DNA of 37,801 nt from Collinsella sp. (GCA_019424905.1 JAHYYP010000015.1:1-37801), one strand, 5' to 3'; numbered from the stretch's first letter, positions 1 to 8,178 are shown. Program-made: numbers and translations. The notes: generated by a model from the letters alone, not told the origin.

Positions 1-1
1 C

Positions 2-2362
2 GTGAAGCTCGATACACTCGAGATTGGAAAGGACGCCGTTGTCGCATCGGTGGCATCGGACGATCAGGCACTCCGACAGCATATTTTGGACATGGGCCTA
101 ACGCCGGGCACCGAAGTCACCATGATGAAGTACGCCCCCATGGGCGACCCGCTCGAGATCCGCCTGCGTGGCTACGAGTTGACACTGCGCAAGGACGATG
201 CCGCTCGCATCGAGCTTGTGGGTATTCACGACACCGATACGGGTCCGCGCGCTAACGCCGCAATCGGCACGACGGAGCATCCGGCCCTGGGCGAGGGGAC
301 GTATTCGCCCCGTGCGGCAAAGACGGCCGTGCCCGAGGGCGCGCCGCTGCACTTTGCCCTCGCCGGCAACCAAAACTGCGGCAAGACCACGTTATTCAAC
401 CAGCTGACGGGCTCCAACCAGCATGTCGGTAACTTTCCCGGCGTGACGGTCGACCGCAAGGACGGCACTATCCGTAACCACCCCGAGGCGAGCGTTACCG
501 ACTTGCCCGGTATTTACTCGTTGTCGCCGTACACGGGCGAAGAAATCGTCAGCCGCCAATTCATCTTGGACGAAGACCCCGACGCCATCATCGACATCAT
601 CGACGCCACCAACATCGAGCGTAACCTGTACCTGACGCTGCAGCTTATGGAGCTCGATCGTCCCATGGTCATCGCGCTCAACATGATGGACGAGGTGACG
701 GCCAACGGCGGCGCCGTGGACGTCAACCTGCTCGAGAGCCTGTTGGGCGTGCCCGTTGTCCCCATTAGCGCTGCCCGCAACGAGGGTATCGGCGAGCTGG
801 TGGATCATGCCTTGCACGTGGCGCGGTTCCGTGAGCGCCCCGGTCGCCTGGACTTCTGTGCGCCCGATGGTCCAGACGGCGGTGCACTGCATCGCTGCAT
901 CCACGGCATTGCCAACCTGATCGAGGACCATGCCGCGACGGCGCACATTCCCGTGCGTTTTGCGGCGACCAAGCTGGTTGAGGGCGACGAGCTGGTGACC
1001 GAGGCACTTCATCTGGATCGCAACGAGCTTGACGCCATCGAGCACATCATTACCCAGATGGAGGGCGAGGCCGGCACCGACCGTCTATCTGCGCTGGCCG
1101 ACATGCGCTTCGGCTTTATCGGCGACGTGTGCGGGCGCTGCGTCGTAAAGCCGCACGAGAGCCGCGAGCACGTGCGCTCCGTCAAGATTGACCGCATCCT
1201 GACAGGTCGTTACACAGCCATTCCGGCGTTCCTGGTGATCATGGGCCTCGTCTTTTGGCTGACGTTTGGCGTGATCGGCGCGGCGTTGCAGGGACTTATG
1301 GAGGACGGCATCGCTGCCATCATCGCCTCGGCCGATGCGGGTCTCAAGGCGTTCGGCACCAACGACGTGGTGCGCTCGCTGGCCGTCGACGGTGTTCTCA
1401 CGGGCGTGGGCAGCGTGCTGACCTTCCTGCCGATCATCGTCGTGCTCTTCTTGTTCCTCTCCATTCTGGAAGACTCGGGCTACATGGCGCGCGTGGCCTT
1501 TGTCATGGATAAGGTATTGCGTCGCTTTGGCCTGTCGGGCCGCAGCTTTGTGCCCATGCTCGTCGGTTTTGGCTGCACCGTGCCGGCTATCATGTCGACC
1601 CGTACGCTCCCATCCGAGCACGACCGCAAGATGACGGTCATGCTCACGCCGTTCATGAGCTGTTCGGCCAAGTTGCCGGTCTACGGTCTGCTGTGCGGGG
1701 CGTTTTTCCCGCAGGCGACAGTTCCCGCCATGGTCTCGCTCTATCTGATTGGCATTGCGGTCGGATGCATAGCGGCTTTGGTGCTCAACCGCACGGCATT
1801 TAAGGGCGACCCGGTGCCGTTTATCATGGAGCTCCCCAATTACCGCCTGCCGAGCGTTAAGACGACGGTGATGCTGGCATGGGATAAGGCCAAGGACTTC
1901 ATCACCAAGGCCTTCACCATTATCTTTGCCGCTACGGTGGTCATTTGGTTCCTTCAGACGTTCGACATCCGCTTTAATGTGGTCGCCGATCAGTCGCAAA
2001 GCCTGCTTGCGGGTCTCGGCAGCATCATCGCGCCGGCGCTGGCGCCGCTTGGGTTTGGCGATTGGCGAGCATCCACGGCGCTCGTCACCGGCCTTATCGC
2101 CAAGGAGAGTGTCATCTCGACCCTCACGGTGCTTTTGGGCGCGACCTCGCCCGCGGCACTGTCGACCATGTTTTCGCCGTTTACCGCTTACGTGTTCCTG
2201 GTCTTTACGCTGCTGTACCCGCCCTGCGTGGCGGCCATCGGTGCCGTCAAGAGCGAGCTGGGTGCGCGCTATGCCGTTGCCGTGTTCGCGTTTCAGGTGA
2301 CGGTCGCCTGGATCGTGGCGTTTGTCGTGCATTCGGCGGGCATATTGTTGGGGTTGGCTTAG
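2..2362 (+). CDS. feoB: FeoA-FeoB fusion, ferrous iron transporter
   Basis: GTP-dependent ferrous iron uptake protein of the inner membrane. Residues 1-73 form a FeoA-like SH3 domain, which is often a separate small protein. The FeoB G domain follows: P-loop GNQNCGKT at 122-129, switch region around HVGNFPGVT, DLPG at 167-170 and NMMD at 227-230. The C-terminal half is a polytopic membrane domain with both Gate motifs, recognisable as FMSCSAKLPVYG and YPPCVAAIGAVKSE. At 786 residues the size fits FeoA plus FeoB. The GTG at base 2 is only one base from the window edge, so a start further upstream cannot be excluded and no ribosome binding site can be seen. A hairpin follows the stop. The family assignment is firm; the exact start is not. 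Confidence 0.95.
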   Translation: MKLDTLEIGKDAVVASVASDDQALRQHILDMGLTPGTEVTMMKYAPMGDPLEIRLRGYELTLRKDDAARIELVGIHDTDTGPRANAAIGTTEHPALGEGTYSPRAAKTAVPEGAPLHFALAGNQNCGKTTLFNQLTGSNQHVGNFPGVTVDRKDGTIRNHPEASVTDLPGIYSLSPYTGEEIVSRQFILDEDPDAIIDIIDATNIERNLYLTLQLMELDRPMVIALNMMDEVTANGGAVDVNLLESLLGVPVVPISAARNEGIGELVDHALHVARFRERPGRLDFCAPDGPDGGALHRCIHGIANLIEDHAATAHIPVRFAATKLVEGDELVTEALHLDRNELDAIEHIITQMEGEAGTDRLSALADMRFGFIGDVCGRCVVKPHESREHVRSVKIDRILTGRYTAIPAFLVIMGLVFWLTFGVIGAALQGLMEDGIAAIIASADAGLKAFGTNDVVRSLAVDGVLTGVGSVLTFLPIIVVLFLFLSILEDSGYMARVAFVMDKVLRRFGLSGRSFVPMLVGFGCTVPAIMSTRTLPSEHDRKMTVMLTPFMSCSAKLPVYGLLCGAFFPQATVPAMVSLYLIGIAVGCIAALVLNRTAFKGDPVPFIMELPNYRLPSVKTTVMLAWDKAKDFITKAFTIIFAATVVIWFLQTFDIRFNVVADQSQSLLAGLGSIIAPALAPLGFGDWRASTALVTGLIAKESVISTLTVLLGATSPAALSTMFSPFTAYVFLVFTLLYPPCVAAIGAVKSELGARYAVAVFAFQVTVAWIVAFVVHSAGILLGLA

Positions 2363-2404
2363 CTATTTATTGACGGCGCAACCCCTGTGTATTGAGTTGA
2401 TTGC

Positions 2405-2436
2405 GGTCCCGCATCTGTACTGACGGATGCGGGGCC
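2405..2436 (+). terminator. Hairpin after feoB, possible terminator
   Basis: An 11-bp stem (GGTCCCGCATC with GATGCGGGGCC, one G-T wobble) closes a 10-nt loop about 40 bases after the feoB stop. There is no long T run after it, so it may be a weak terminator. Its loop and right arm contain the -35 box of the next promoter. Confidence 0.55.
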
Positions 2437-2449
2437 GTTGCTATATAAT
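2420..2449 (+). promoter_or_regulatory. Sigma-A type promoter for the MFS gene
   Basis: A perfect -10 box TATAAT lies at 2444-2449. The candidate -35 box is CTGACG at 2420-2425, with an 18-bp spacer. The predicted transcript would start near 2456, about 30 bases before the chosen ATG. The -35 box lies inside the hairpin that ends feoB transcription. Confidence 0.6.
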
Positions 2450-2485
2450 CGCCCACCGCCCATGACAATCGGAGAGGTTTCCTAC

Positions 2486-3682
2486 ATGACCCAGGCAAGA
2501 CAAGATGGCATCTCGCTCAAGCAGTGGCTCCCGCTTATCGGGCTCGCCTGCTGTTCGTTCGTGTTCAACACATCAGAGTTCATGCCCATCGGCCTTCTGA
2601 CTGATATCGCCGCGTCGTTCTCGCTCACCGAGGCCCAGGCAGGCATCATGATTTCGGTCTATGCCTGGGGCGTCATGCTGCTGTCGCTGCCGCTTATGGT
2701 GTTTGCCTCGCGCTTTGAGTTCAAGCGGATGCTGTTGGGCGTTTTGGCCGTGTTTTCGCTCGGCCAGTTCCTGTCCGCTGTGGCGCCCACCTATCCTATT
2801 TTGGTTTGCGCGCGTCTGGTGGTCGCCTGCGCGCATGCCGTGTTCTGGTCAGTCGCTTCAATCATGGCCTCGCGCCTGGTCGACAGTCGCCACGGGGCGC
2901 TCGCCATCAGCATAATCGCCACGGGCTCGTCCATCGCGCAGATCTTTGGCCTGCCGATCGGCCGCGCCATCGGACTAGCTGTGGGCTGGCGCATGACGTT
3001 TGCCGTGGTCGGTGCCTTCTCTGCCGCCGCGGTGGTGTACCAGGCCGCGGTGTTCCCGGCCATGCCGGTGGGCGAGCGCTTTACCGTTAAGCAGCTGCCC
3101 GAGCTGCTCAAGAATCCATTCCTCATCGCGCTTTATGCGGTCACGGTGTTCATGGCAACCGGCTATTATGCGGGTTACAGCTATATCGAGCCGTTCCTGG
3201 CGCAGGTCGCGCACGTCGACGCAAGCGCTATTACCATGACGCTGACGGCGTTTGGCTGCTCCGGTCTGCTCGGAAGCTGGCTGTTTGGCCGCCTGTTCGA
3301 TGGGCATCGCTTCCCGTTCTTGGCTATCACGCTCTCCGGCGTGCCGGTGGCTCTGCTGCTCATGGGTCCGGTCGCATCGTCGCTCGTAGCAGTGCTTGCC
3401 GTCTGCGCGCTATGGGGCTGCTGCTCCACAGCCTTTAACGTGGCGTTCCAGGCCGAGCTCATCAAGTACACACCGGCGGATTCGTCGGCCGTCGCCATGT
3501 CGATCTTCTCGGGCCTGTTTAACCTCGGCATCGGCACGGGCACCGCAATCGGCGGCGCCGTGGTTTCGGGTCCCGGTATCGCTTGGATTGGCTTTGCGGG
3601 CGGGGCGATTACCGTCGTGGGCGTCATCCTCGCCATTACGGTGCTGTTCCCGGTCATACGCCGCGCAAAGCCCGTCGCCTAA
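2486..3682 (+). CDS. MFS exporter, SotB/YdeA-like sugar efflux type
   Basis: A 398-residue major facilitator transporter of the DHA1 group with about 12 hydrophobic segments. The N-terminus reads FNTSEFMPIGLLTDIA, which closely resembles the corresponding segment of E. coli SotB (FNTTEFVPVGLLSDIA, from memory), a proton-driven exporter of arabinose and IPTG-like sugars. Motif-A-like sequence (SRFEFKRML) and the TM4-5 segments IIATGSSIAQIFGLPIGR and GWRMTF also follow SotB. I chose ATG 2486 because GGAGAGG sits just upstream; an in-frame ATG at 2438 would place the coding start upstream of the predicted transcription start. It is transcribed alone from its own promoter. The substrate is unproven; drug or arabinose efflux are both possible. 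Confidence 0.85.
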   Translation: MTQARQDGISLKQWLPLIGLACCSFVFNTSEFMPIGLLTDIAASFSLTEAQAGIMISVYAWGVMLLSLPLMVFASRFEFKRMLLGVLAVFSLGQFLSAVAPTYPILVCARLVVACAHAVFWSVASIMASRLVDSRHGALAISIIATGSSIAQIFGLPIGRAIGLAVGWRMTFAVVGAFSAAAVVYQAAVFPAMPVGERFTVKQLPELLKNPFLIALYAVTVFMATGYYAGYSYIEPFLAQVAHVDASAITMTLTAFGCSGLLGSWLFGRLFDGHRFPFLAITLSGVPVALLLMGPVASSLVAVLAVCALWGCCSTAFNVAFQAELIKYTPADSSAVAMSIFSGLFNLGIGTGTAIGGAVVSGPGIAWIGFAGGAITVVGVILAITVLFPVIRRAKPVA

Positions 3683-3697
3683 TCACGTTCCCTCATC

Positions 3698-3764
3698 AGT
3701 TGCGGTGGAATAGAGACTGTTTGCCCGGTTTATTGGTCTCAACAGTCCCTATTTCACCGCAACT
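3698..3764. repeat. Long imperfect inverted repeat (hairpin)
   Basis: Two 24-nt arms (3698-3721 and 3741-3764) are reverse complements at 22 of 24 positions around a 19-nt loop. The arms start AGTTGCGGTG and end CACCGCAACT. The element lies between the MFS gene and the glycosidase gene. It could act as a bidirectional terminator, since TTATTTT follows, or it could be a dispersed genomic repeat. Copy number elsewhere is unknown. Confidence 0.7.
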
Positions 3765-3836
3765 TATTTTGGGGGAGGGGATGCGCGGCGGGCATACAAT
3801 GGATGGCGTTGCGTGAAAGATTGCCGGGAGGTTGCT

Positions 3837-5213
3837 ATGTGGGCATACGAGACGACGTTCTATCAGATCTATCCGCTGGGCTTTTGCGGAGCTCCGCGCG
3901 AAAACGCCGCCCCTGTTGCCGAGGATGAACTCGCCCAGGCTGCCAACGCTGCGCCCAACCCCGATGCGCCCATAATGAAGATTGCCCAATGGGCCGACTA
4001 CCTGCAAGAGCTCGGCATCGGTGCTGTGCTCATTAACCCGCCGCTCGAATCCGACAGTCACGGTTACGACACGCGCAGCCTGCGCCATATCGACCGTCGC
4101 CTGGGTGGGGATGCCGACTTTGCCGCCGTGTGCGAGACACTGCATGCCCATGGCATCCGTGTGGTGCTTGATGCCGTCTTCAACCATGTCGGTCGCGGTT
4201 TTTGGGCCTTCCGCGATGTTCAGGAGCGCAAGTGGGACTCGCCCTACAAGGACTGGTTTCACATTAGCTTTGACGGCGACTCCTGCTATGGCGACGGCTT
4301 TTGGTACGAGGGCTGGGAAGGCCATTTTGAGCTTGTGAAGCTCAACTTGCAAAACCCCGCCGTGGTCGATTACCTGCTTGAGTCCGTGCGTCGCTGGGCC
4401 GAGGGCTTTGGCATCGACGGCCTGCGCTTGGACGTCGCCTATATGCTCGATCGCGATTTTATGCGCCGCCTGCATACTTTTACCCGTGAGCTCAAGCCCG
4501 ATTTTGTGCTGATTGGTGAGACGCTCCACGGCGACTACAACCAGATCGTCAATGACGAGATGCTTGACTCCTGCACCAACTACGAGTGCTACAAGGGCCT
4601 GTACTCCAGCTTTAACTCGGTCAACATGTTCGAGATCGCCCACTCGCTGCATCGCCAGTTTGGCGGTGACCCGTGGTGCATTTATCGCGGCAAGCATCTG
4701 CTGTCGTTTGTCGACAACCACGATGTGCCGCGCCTGGCGAGCATCCTTACCGACAAGTCCTGTCTGCGCCCCGCTTATGGCATGCTCTTTGGCATGCCGG
4801 GCATTCCGTGCGTCTACTATGGCAGCGAGTGGGGGATTCCTGGCGAAAAGGGTGGCCCCGATGGCGACTGGGCGCTGCGACCTGCGCTCGATGAGCCTGC
4901 GCCCAACGAGCTGACGGCCTTCATCAAGCAGCTCGCGCACCTGCGCTCGGCAGACGACGCGGCGGCCCGTGCCCTCAACTATGGTGCCTATCGCAACGTG
5001 GTGATCCAGAACAAGCAGCTGCTGTTCGAGCGCGCCTGTGATGACGCGACGGTGCTCGTGGCGGTGAACGCCGTGGGCGAGCCTTACGCCTTTGGCGCCG
5101 GCGAGCTCAACGGGTCCTTTGTCGACCTGCTTGCCGACGATGCGCCCACGGTCGAGCTGACGGGTGCCCTTGAGCTTGCACCCTACGAGGTGCGCTATCT
5201 GTTGAGAGCCTAA
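3837..5213 (+). CDS. GH13 alpha-amylase family glycoside hydrolase
   Basis: A 458-residue cytoplasmic enzyme (no signal peptide) that should cleave alpha-glucosidic bonds in maltodextrin-like substrates. The four GH13 regions are present: DAVFNHV at 112-118, GLRLDV with nucleophile Asp199, IGE with acid/base Glu228, and FVDNHD with Asp296. A small beta-rich C-terminal domain follows the barrel from about residue 375. ATG 3837 is preferred over GTG 3813 because GGGAGG lies 6-7 nt before it. A TACAAT hexamer at 3795-3800 could be its -10 box, but no good -35 is visible. The glycosylase gene starts 3 nt after its stop, so the two are probably co-transcribed. The precise specificity cannot be read from sequence. 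Confidence 0.88.
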   Translation: MWAYETTFYQIYPLGFCGAPRENAAPVAEDELAQAANAAPNPDAPIMKIAQWADYLQELGIGAVLINPPLESDSHGYDTRSLRHIDRRLGGDADFAAVCETLHAHGIRVVLDAVFNHVGRGFWAFRDVQERKWDSPYKDWFHISFDGDSCYGDGFWYEGWEGHFELVKLNLQNPAVVDYLLESVRRWAEGFGIDGLRLDVAYMLDRDFMRRLHTFTRELKPDFVLIGETLHGDYNQIVNDEMLDSCTNYECYKGLYSSFNSVNMFEIAHSLHRQFGGDPWCIYRGKHLLSFVDNHDVPRLASILTDKSCLRPAYGMLFGMPGIPCVYYGSEWGIPGEKGGPDGDWALRPALDEPAPNELTAFIKQLAHLRSADDAAARALNYGAYRNVVIQNKQLLFERACDDATVLVAVNAVGEPYAFGAGELNGSFVDLLADDAPTVELTGALELAPYEVRYLLRA

Positions 5214-5216
5214 CCC

Positions 5217-5780
5217 ATGGCCGTGTCTGACGAGGACTATCAACATATTGAGCATGGGTTTGAGCCTGTGTTCGACCAGCGCTCGCGCGTTTTGGTGCTG
5301 GGGTCGTTTCCCTCGGTGCTCTCGCGTGCAAATGCCTTTTATTACGGCAACCCTCAGAATCGCTTTTGGCGTGTGATGGCTGCGTGCCTCGGTGTGCCTG
5401 TGCCGCCCAACGAGGGCGATCCTTTGGCAAGCGGTGAGCCCGCGACGCTCGATGCCTCCATTGCCGCCAAGCGGGCCATGCTGCTGAACGGCGGCGTGGC
5501 CCTGTGGGATGCAATCGAGGGCTGCGACATTAAGGGCTCGAGCGACGCGAGCATTCGCAACGTTGTGCCGGCACATATCGAGCGCATTACCGATGCCGCG
5601 CCGATCGAGGTCGTTGTCTGTAACGGCGGTACGGCAGGGCGACTCTACAAACGCTACTTGCAAGATCGGACGGGGTTGCCCGCCGTCGTCCTGCCCTCGA
5701 CAAGTCCTGCCAATGCCGCCTGGCGACTGGAGCGTCTTGTCGAGCGTTGGCACGAAGCCGTTGACTGGGCTGTTATTTAA
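5217..5780 (+). CDS. DNA-deoxyinosine glycosylase (UDG superfamily)
   Basis: A 187-residue member of the uracil-DNA glycosylase fold, hypoxanthine-DNA glycosylase (family 6) type, which removes deaminated adenine from DNA. The N-terminal block LVLGSFPSVLSR followed by FYYGNPQNRFWRVM is the signature: a GSFPS active-site loop and a conserved NPQNRFW segment. A second block, PSTSPANA near residue 160, fits the DNA-intercalating motif region of the superfamily. The start follows the GH13 stop with only CCC between them, so translation is probably coupled. Its partner gene has no known link to DNA repair. The gene converges with the minus-strand gene and leaves one base between the two stops. Confidence 0.85.
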   Translation: MAVSDEDYQHIEHGFEPVFDQRSRVLVLGSFPSVLSRANAFYYGNPQNRFWRVMAACLGVPVPPNEGDPLASGEPATLDASIAAKRAMLLNGGVALWDAIEGCDIKGSSDASIRNVVPAHIERITDAAPIEVVVCNGGTAGRLYKRYLQDRTGLPAVVLPSTSPANAAWRLERLVERWHEAVDWAVI

Positions 5781-5781
5781 T

Positions 5782-6444
5782 TTAGATTTTTGTTTGAGCG
5801 TGGGCGCCCAGACGTTTCAGAACGCCTCGCCAGATCTGCGCGGGCACGGCTGGCTCGGCGCAAACCATGCCGTCGGCGTCGACGTTGGCGGCATTGCCGC
5901 CGCCAAGTCGCTGTGCATGCTCGACGGAGCAGCCCATGCGCACGGCGCCCACGAGCTTGTCCATGGCCTCCGAAAACGGTCGCCGCAAGAGTCCCATGCG
6001 CGGGGAATGGCGAAGCGCTGCGATGCCGCTGCCGGCGCAGATGGCAACGCCGCCACACCACAATTGGTCATGGCGCTCACATGCCTTGTGCAGGCGAACG
6101 GCGGTCCCACGCGCCTGCTCAGTGCCCTCTTGTGCGGCTCGAATCGCGGCATAGACGCGCGTTCCCGTACCGCCAAAGCGCTCAAGCGCCTGCTCGATAG
6201 CAGTCAACGTCTCATCGTCAGCCACATCTTCAATGGCCAGCACGATGCCATCGGCAACGCTGCCGGCGTCATTTGCCTTCAAGTCGACCGGGCGGGGGAG
6301 TGCGGTGCCGGAAAGTTGAGCATAGGCGGCGATGGCATCCTGCAGGTCCCAGAGCAAAAAATCAAGATCGGCGCTATTGGGAATACTGATATACGCAATG
6401 GTGTGCAGTGTTTTTGGTAAGTCGCCGCGCGCGGTCGTCTCCAT
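5782..6444 (-). CDS. Uncharacterised protein, possible flavodoxin-like fold
   Basis: A 220-residue protein I do not recognise by name. It starts at an ATG with AAGGAG 5 nt upstream. The pattern of alternating strands and helices, with ADGIVLAIEDV near 65-75, GTRVYAAI near 93-100 and WCGGVAICAGSG near 129-140, is what a Rossmann or flavodoxin-like domain would show. The segment SPRMGLLRRPFSEAMDKLVGAV is probably conserved. No catalytic motif, membrane segment or signal peptide is evident. It is divergent from the aminotransferase gene across 93 bases and convergent with the glycosylase gene, so it is probably monocistronic. Any flavin binding is a guess. Confidence 0.75.
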   Translation of the reverse strand: METTARGDLPKTLHTIAYISIPNSADLDFLLWDLQDAIAAYAQLSGTALPRPVDLKANDAGSVADGIVLAIEDVADDETLTAIEQALERFGGTGTRVYAAIRAAQEGTEQARGTAVRLHKACERHDQLWCGGVAICAGSGIAALRHSPRMGLLRRPFSEAMDKLVGAVRMGCSVEHAQRLGGGNAANVDADGMVCAEPAVPAQIWRGVLKRLGAHAQTKI

Positions 6445-6537
6445 GCCATCTCCTTTCCGGCTCGTTTCCGTTTAGGTTACACCGTCTGGTGGCGCCCCGC
6501 CGCGCTATCCTAGTGCAACCCTTATGAAAGGAACGCC

Positions 6538-7674
6538 ATGCGTCTGCCCATGAATACCTCGCTTGCCATGCTCAAGCCCTCCGGTATCCGCCGGATTAAC
6601 GCGCTCGCCGCCCGGCATCCGGGGTGTATCGCGCTCGCGCTCGGCGAGCCCGATTTTCCCACGCCCGATGTGATTAGCGCCGAGGTGACCGCCGCGCTGG
6701 ACCGCGGTGACACGCACTATCCGCCCAACAACGGTCGCCCCGCCCTGCGTGATGCACTGTCCAAATATATGGATGACGCGGGCCTGGCGTTTTCCGCCGA
6801 TGAGGTCATCCTGACCGACGGCGCGACCGAGGCACTGTCGGCAACATTTATGGCTATGCTCAACCCCGGCGACGAGGTCATTATCCCCACGCCGGCCTTT
6901 GGCCTGTACGAAAGCATCGTTGTGGCCAATCACGCCAAAGCGGTCTTCTTGGATACGGGGCCTGCGCAATTTCAGATTGACGAGGATGCGCTTCGCGCCT
7001 GTGTGACCCCGGCGACCAAGGCCATCGTCATCTGCTCGCCCAACAATCCCACGGGTTGCATCCTCGACACGGCATCGCTCGACGCCGTGGCGCGCGTGGC
7101 AGAGCAGGCGGGCATATACGTAGTCTGCGACGACGTATACAACCGCCTCGTCTATGTGGACGGCTACGAGCGCTTCGCCCAGCGACACCCGGAGCTGCGC
7201 GAGCAGACGGTCGTCATCGAGAGCTTCTCCAAGCCCTGGGCCATGACCGGCTGGCGCCTGGGTTGGCTCGCGGCAGCGGCGCCCGTCATCGCCGAGATCG
7301 CAAAAGCTCACCAATACCTAGTATCGAGCGCCGTCTCCTTCGAGATGGACGCCGCAGCCCGAGCCCTCACCGTCGACCCAACCCCCATGCTCAAAGTCTA
7401 CCGAGCCCGCCGCGAGCGCGTACTCGCAGCCTTAGACGCCATGGATCTCGACGTAGTGGAACCAGCCGGCGCCTTCTACGCTTTCCCGAGCATCAAACAG
7501 TACGGCCTAACCAGCGAAGCCTTCTGCATCAAAGCCATCAAAGAGGCAAACGTAGCCCTAGTCCCGGGAGACTGCTTCGGAACCGAAGGCCACGTCCGCC
7601 TCAGCTACTGCGTCTCCGACAAAGACCTAGACGAAGGCCTCCGCCGCCTGTCCACCTTCATTTCGACTTTGTAG
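6538..7674 (+). CDS. Class I/II PLP-dependent aminotransferase
   Basis: A 378-residue fold-type I aminotransferase of the aspartate aminotransferase family. Visible landmarks are LALGEPDFPTP near 33-43, the phosphate-binding YPPNNGRPALR, DGATEAL at 94-100, CSPNNPTG at 166-173, the PLP-aspartate region CDDVYN at 197-202, and SFSKPWAMTGWR with the Schiff-base Lys232. AAAGGA precedes the ATG. A TATCCT hexamer at 6506-6511 may be its -10 box. From about base 7310 codon use changes sharply: CTA, TTA and GTA codons appear and C exceeds G on this strand, although the protein still looks normal. The amino donor cannot be deduced; broad aromatic, aspartate or alanine specificities are all known in this group. 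Confidence 0.9.
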   Translation: MRLPMNTSLAMLKPSGIRRINALAARHPGCIALALGEPDFPTPDVISAEVTAALDRGDTHYPPNNGRPALRDALSKYMDDAGLAFSADEVILTDGATEALSATFMAMLNPGDEVIIPTPAFGLYESIVVANHAKAVFLDTGPAQFQIDEDALRACVTPATKAIVICSPNNPTGCILDTASLDAVARVAEQAGIYVVCDDVYNRLVYVDGYERFAQRHPELREQTVVIESFSKPWAMTGWRLGWLAAAAPVIAEIAKAHQYLVSSAVSFEMDAAARALTVDPTPMLKVYRARRERVLAALDAMDLDVVEPAGAFYAFPSIKQYGLTSEAFCIKAIKEANVALVPGDCFGTEGHVRLSYCVSDKDLDEGLRRLSTFISTL

Positions 7675-7724
7675 TCCTCAGGGATGCAGCACATCAGCCC
7701 ACCGACCCAAGCATTATGAGCGGG

Positions 7725-7945
7725 GGCGTCAGCCAACGAAAACCCGGGCTGCCCAAAGTCACCGCGGGCCGCGCCGCCGAAGGCCAGGCGCAAGGTTTTC
7801 GTAGATTCCGCACGAGCCGAAGAGCACTTAATGTGCTCTTCGTGCGAGCCAGGACTTGACCGAGCGAAAACCTTGCGCCTGGCCTTCGGCGGAGCGTGCC
7901 GGATGGTGGAATTGTGTGCAGCCCGGTTTTCCGTTGACCGACGCC
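7725..7945. repeat. Concentric palindromic element, copy 1
   Basis: Three nested inverted repeats share nearly one centre. The outer arms 7725-7752 and 7918-7945 match at 24 of 28 positions. The middle arms 7774-7801 and 7865-7892 are perfect over 28 bp. The central stem is GAAGAGCAC-TTAAT-GTGCTCTTC at 7819-7841. The 63-nt core between the middle arms carries TTCCGCACG, AGCACTTAATGTGCT and CCAGGACT, which recur in the element at 20726-20864. No plausible gene lies inside. The stretch 7675-7985 otherwise holds only the rplJ promoter. Confidence 0.85.
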
Positions 7946-7962
7946 GGGGTCCCCGCCATAAT
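7934..7962 (+). promoter_or_regulatory. Sigma-A promoter for rplJ-rplL
   Basis: TTGACC at 7934-7939 and CATAAT at 7957-7962 are separated by 17 bp, a near-consensus housekeeping promoter. Transcription would start near 7970, giving a leader of about 210 nt. The -35 box lies within the right outer arm of the palindromic element. Confidence 0.75.
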
Positions 7963-7984
7963 ACTTTCGGTTCACGCACGAATC

Positions 7985-8120
7985 CGCTGCCAGAGACAGC
8001 CGGTGCAAACGGGTCTTACCCGCGAGCTTAATGGGACTTCCCGCCAGCCGAGGTGGTCGAGTAGATATGTCTTCTCGCCCCCGTCGCTCATGCAGCGCGG
8101 GGGCTTTCTTTTTGGACATG
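7985..8120 (+). ncRNA. Ribosomal protein L10 leader
   Basis: This 5' leader matches my recollection of the L10 leader consensus: AGAGACAGCCGGTGC near 7991, GAGCTTAATGGG in the middle and CCAGCCGAGGT near 8045, followed by a terminator hairpin. In other bacteria L10 bound to L7/L12 binds this kink-turn RNA and lowers rplJL expression. The position, between the promoter and rplJ, is as expected. Confidence 0.8.
8077..8113 (+). terminator. Attenuator hairpin in the L10 leader
   Basis: GCCCCCG at 8077-8083 pairs with CGGGGGC at 8098-8104, with CGCT/AGCG inside, followed by TTTCTTTTT. It is a good intrinsic terminator placed 65 nt before rplJ, so it probably works as the regulated attenuator of the leader. 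Confidence 0.8.
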
Positions 8121-8178
8121 CCCCCGTCACGTCCTTGTGGCGGACCGTGCCCGGAAAGAATTCGAGGAGGTGTAATTC

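Noticed and set aside
2438..2485. Upstream ATG for the MFS gene
   Set aside because: It lies before the TATAAT box and predicted transcription start; ATG 2486 has a good ribosome site.
3696..5753. Open reading frame of 685 codons on the minus strand
   Set aside because: Antisense to the GH13 and glycosylase genes, both of which have clear catalytic motifs; the shadow has none.
7605..7979. Minus-strand ORFs here and at 20574-20876 that share a short HIKC peptide
   Set aside because: The shared peptide is only the translation of the conserved palindrome core; the ORFs lack ribosome sites and run through inverted repeats, so the nucleic acid is the conserved entity.
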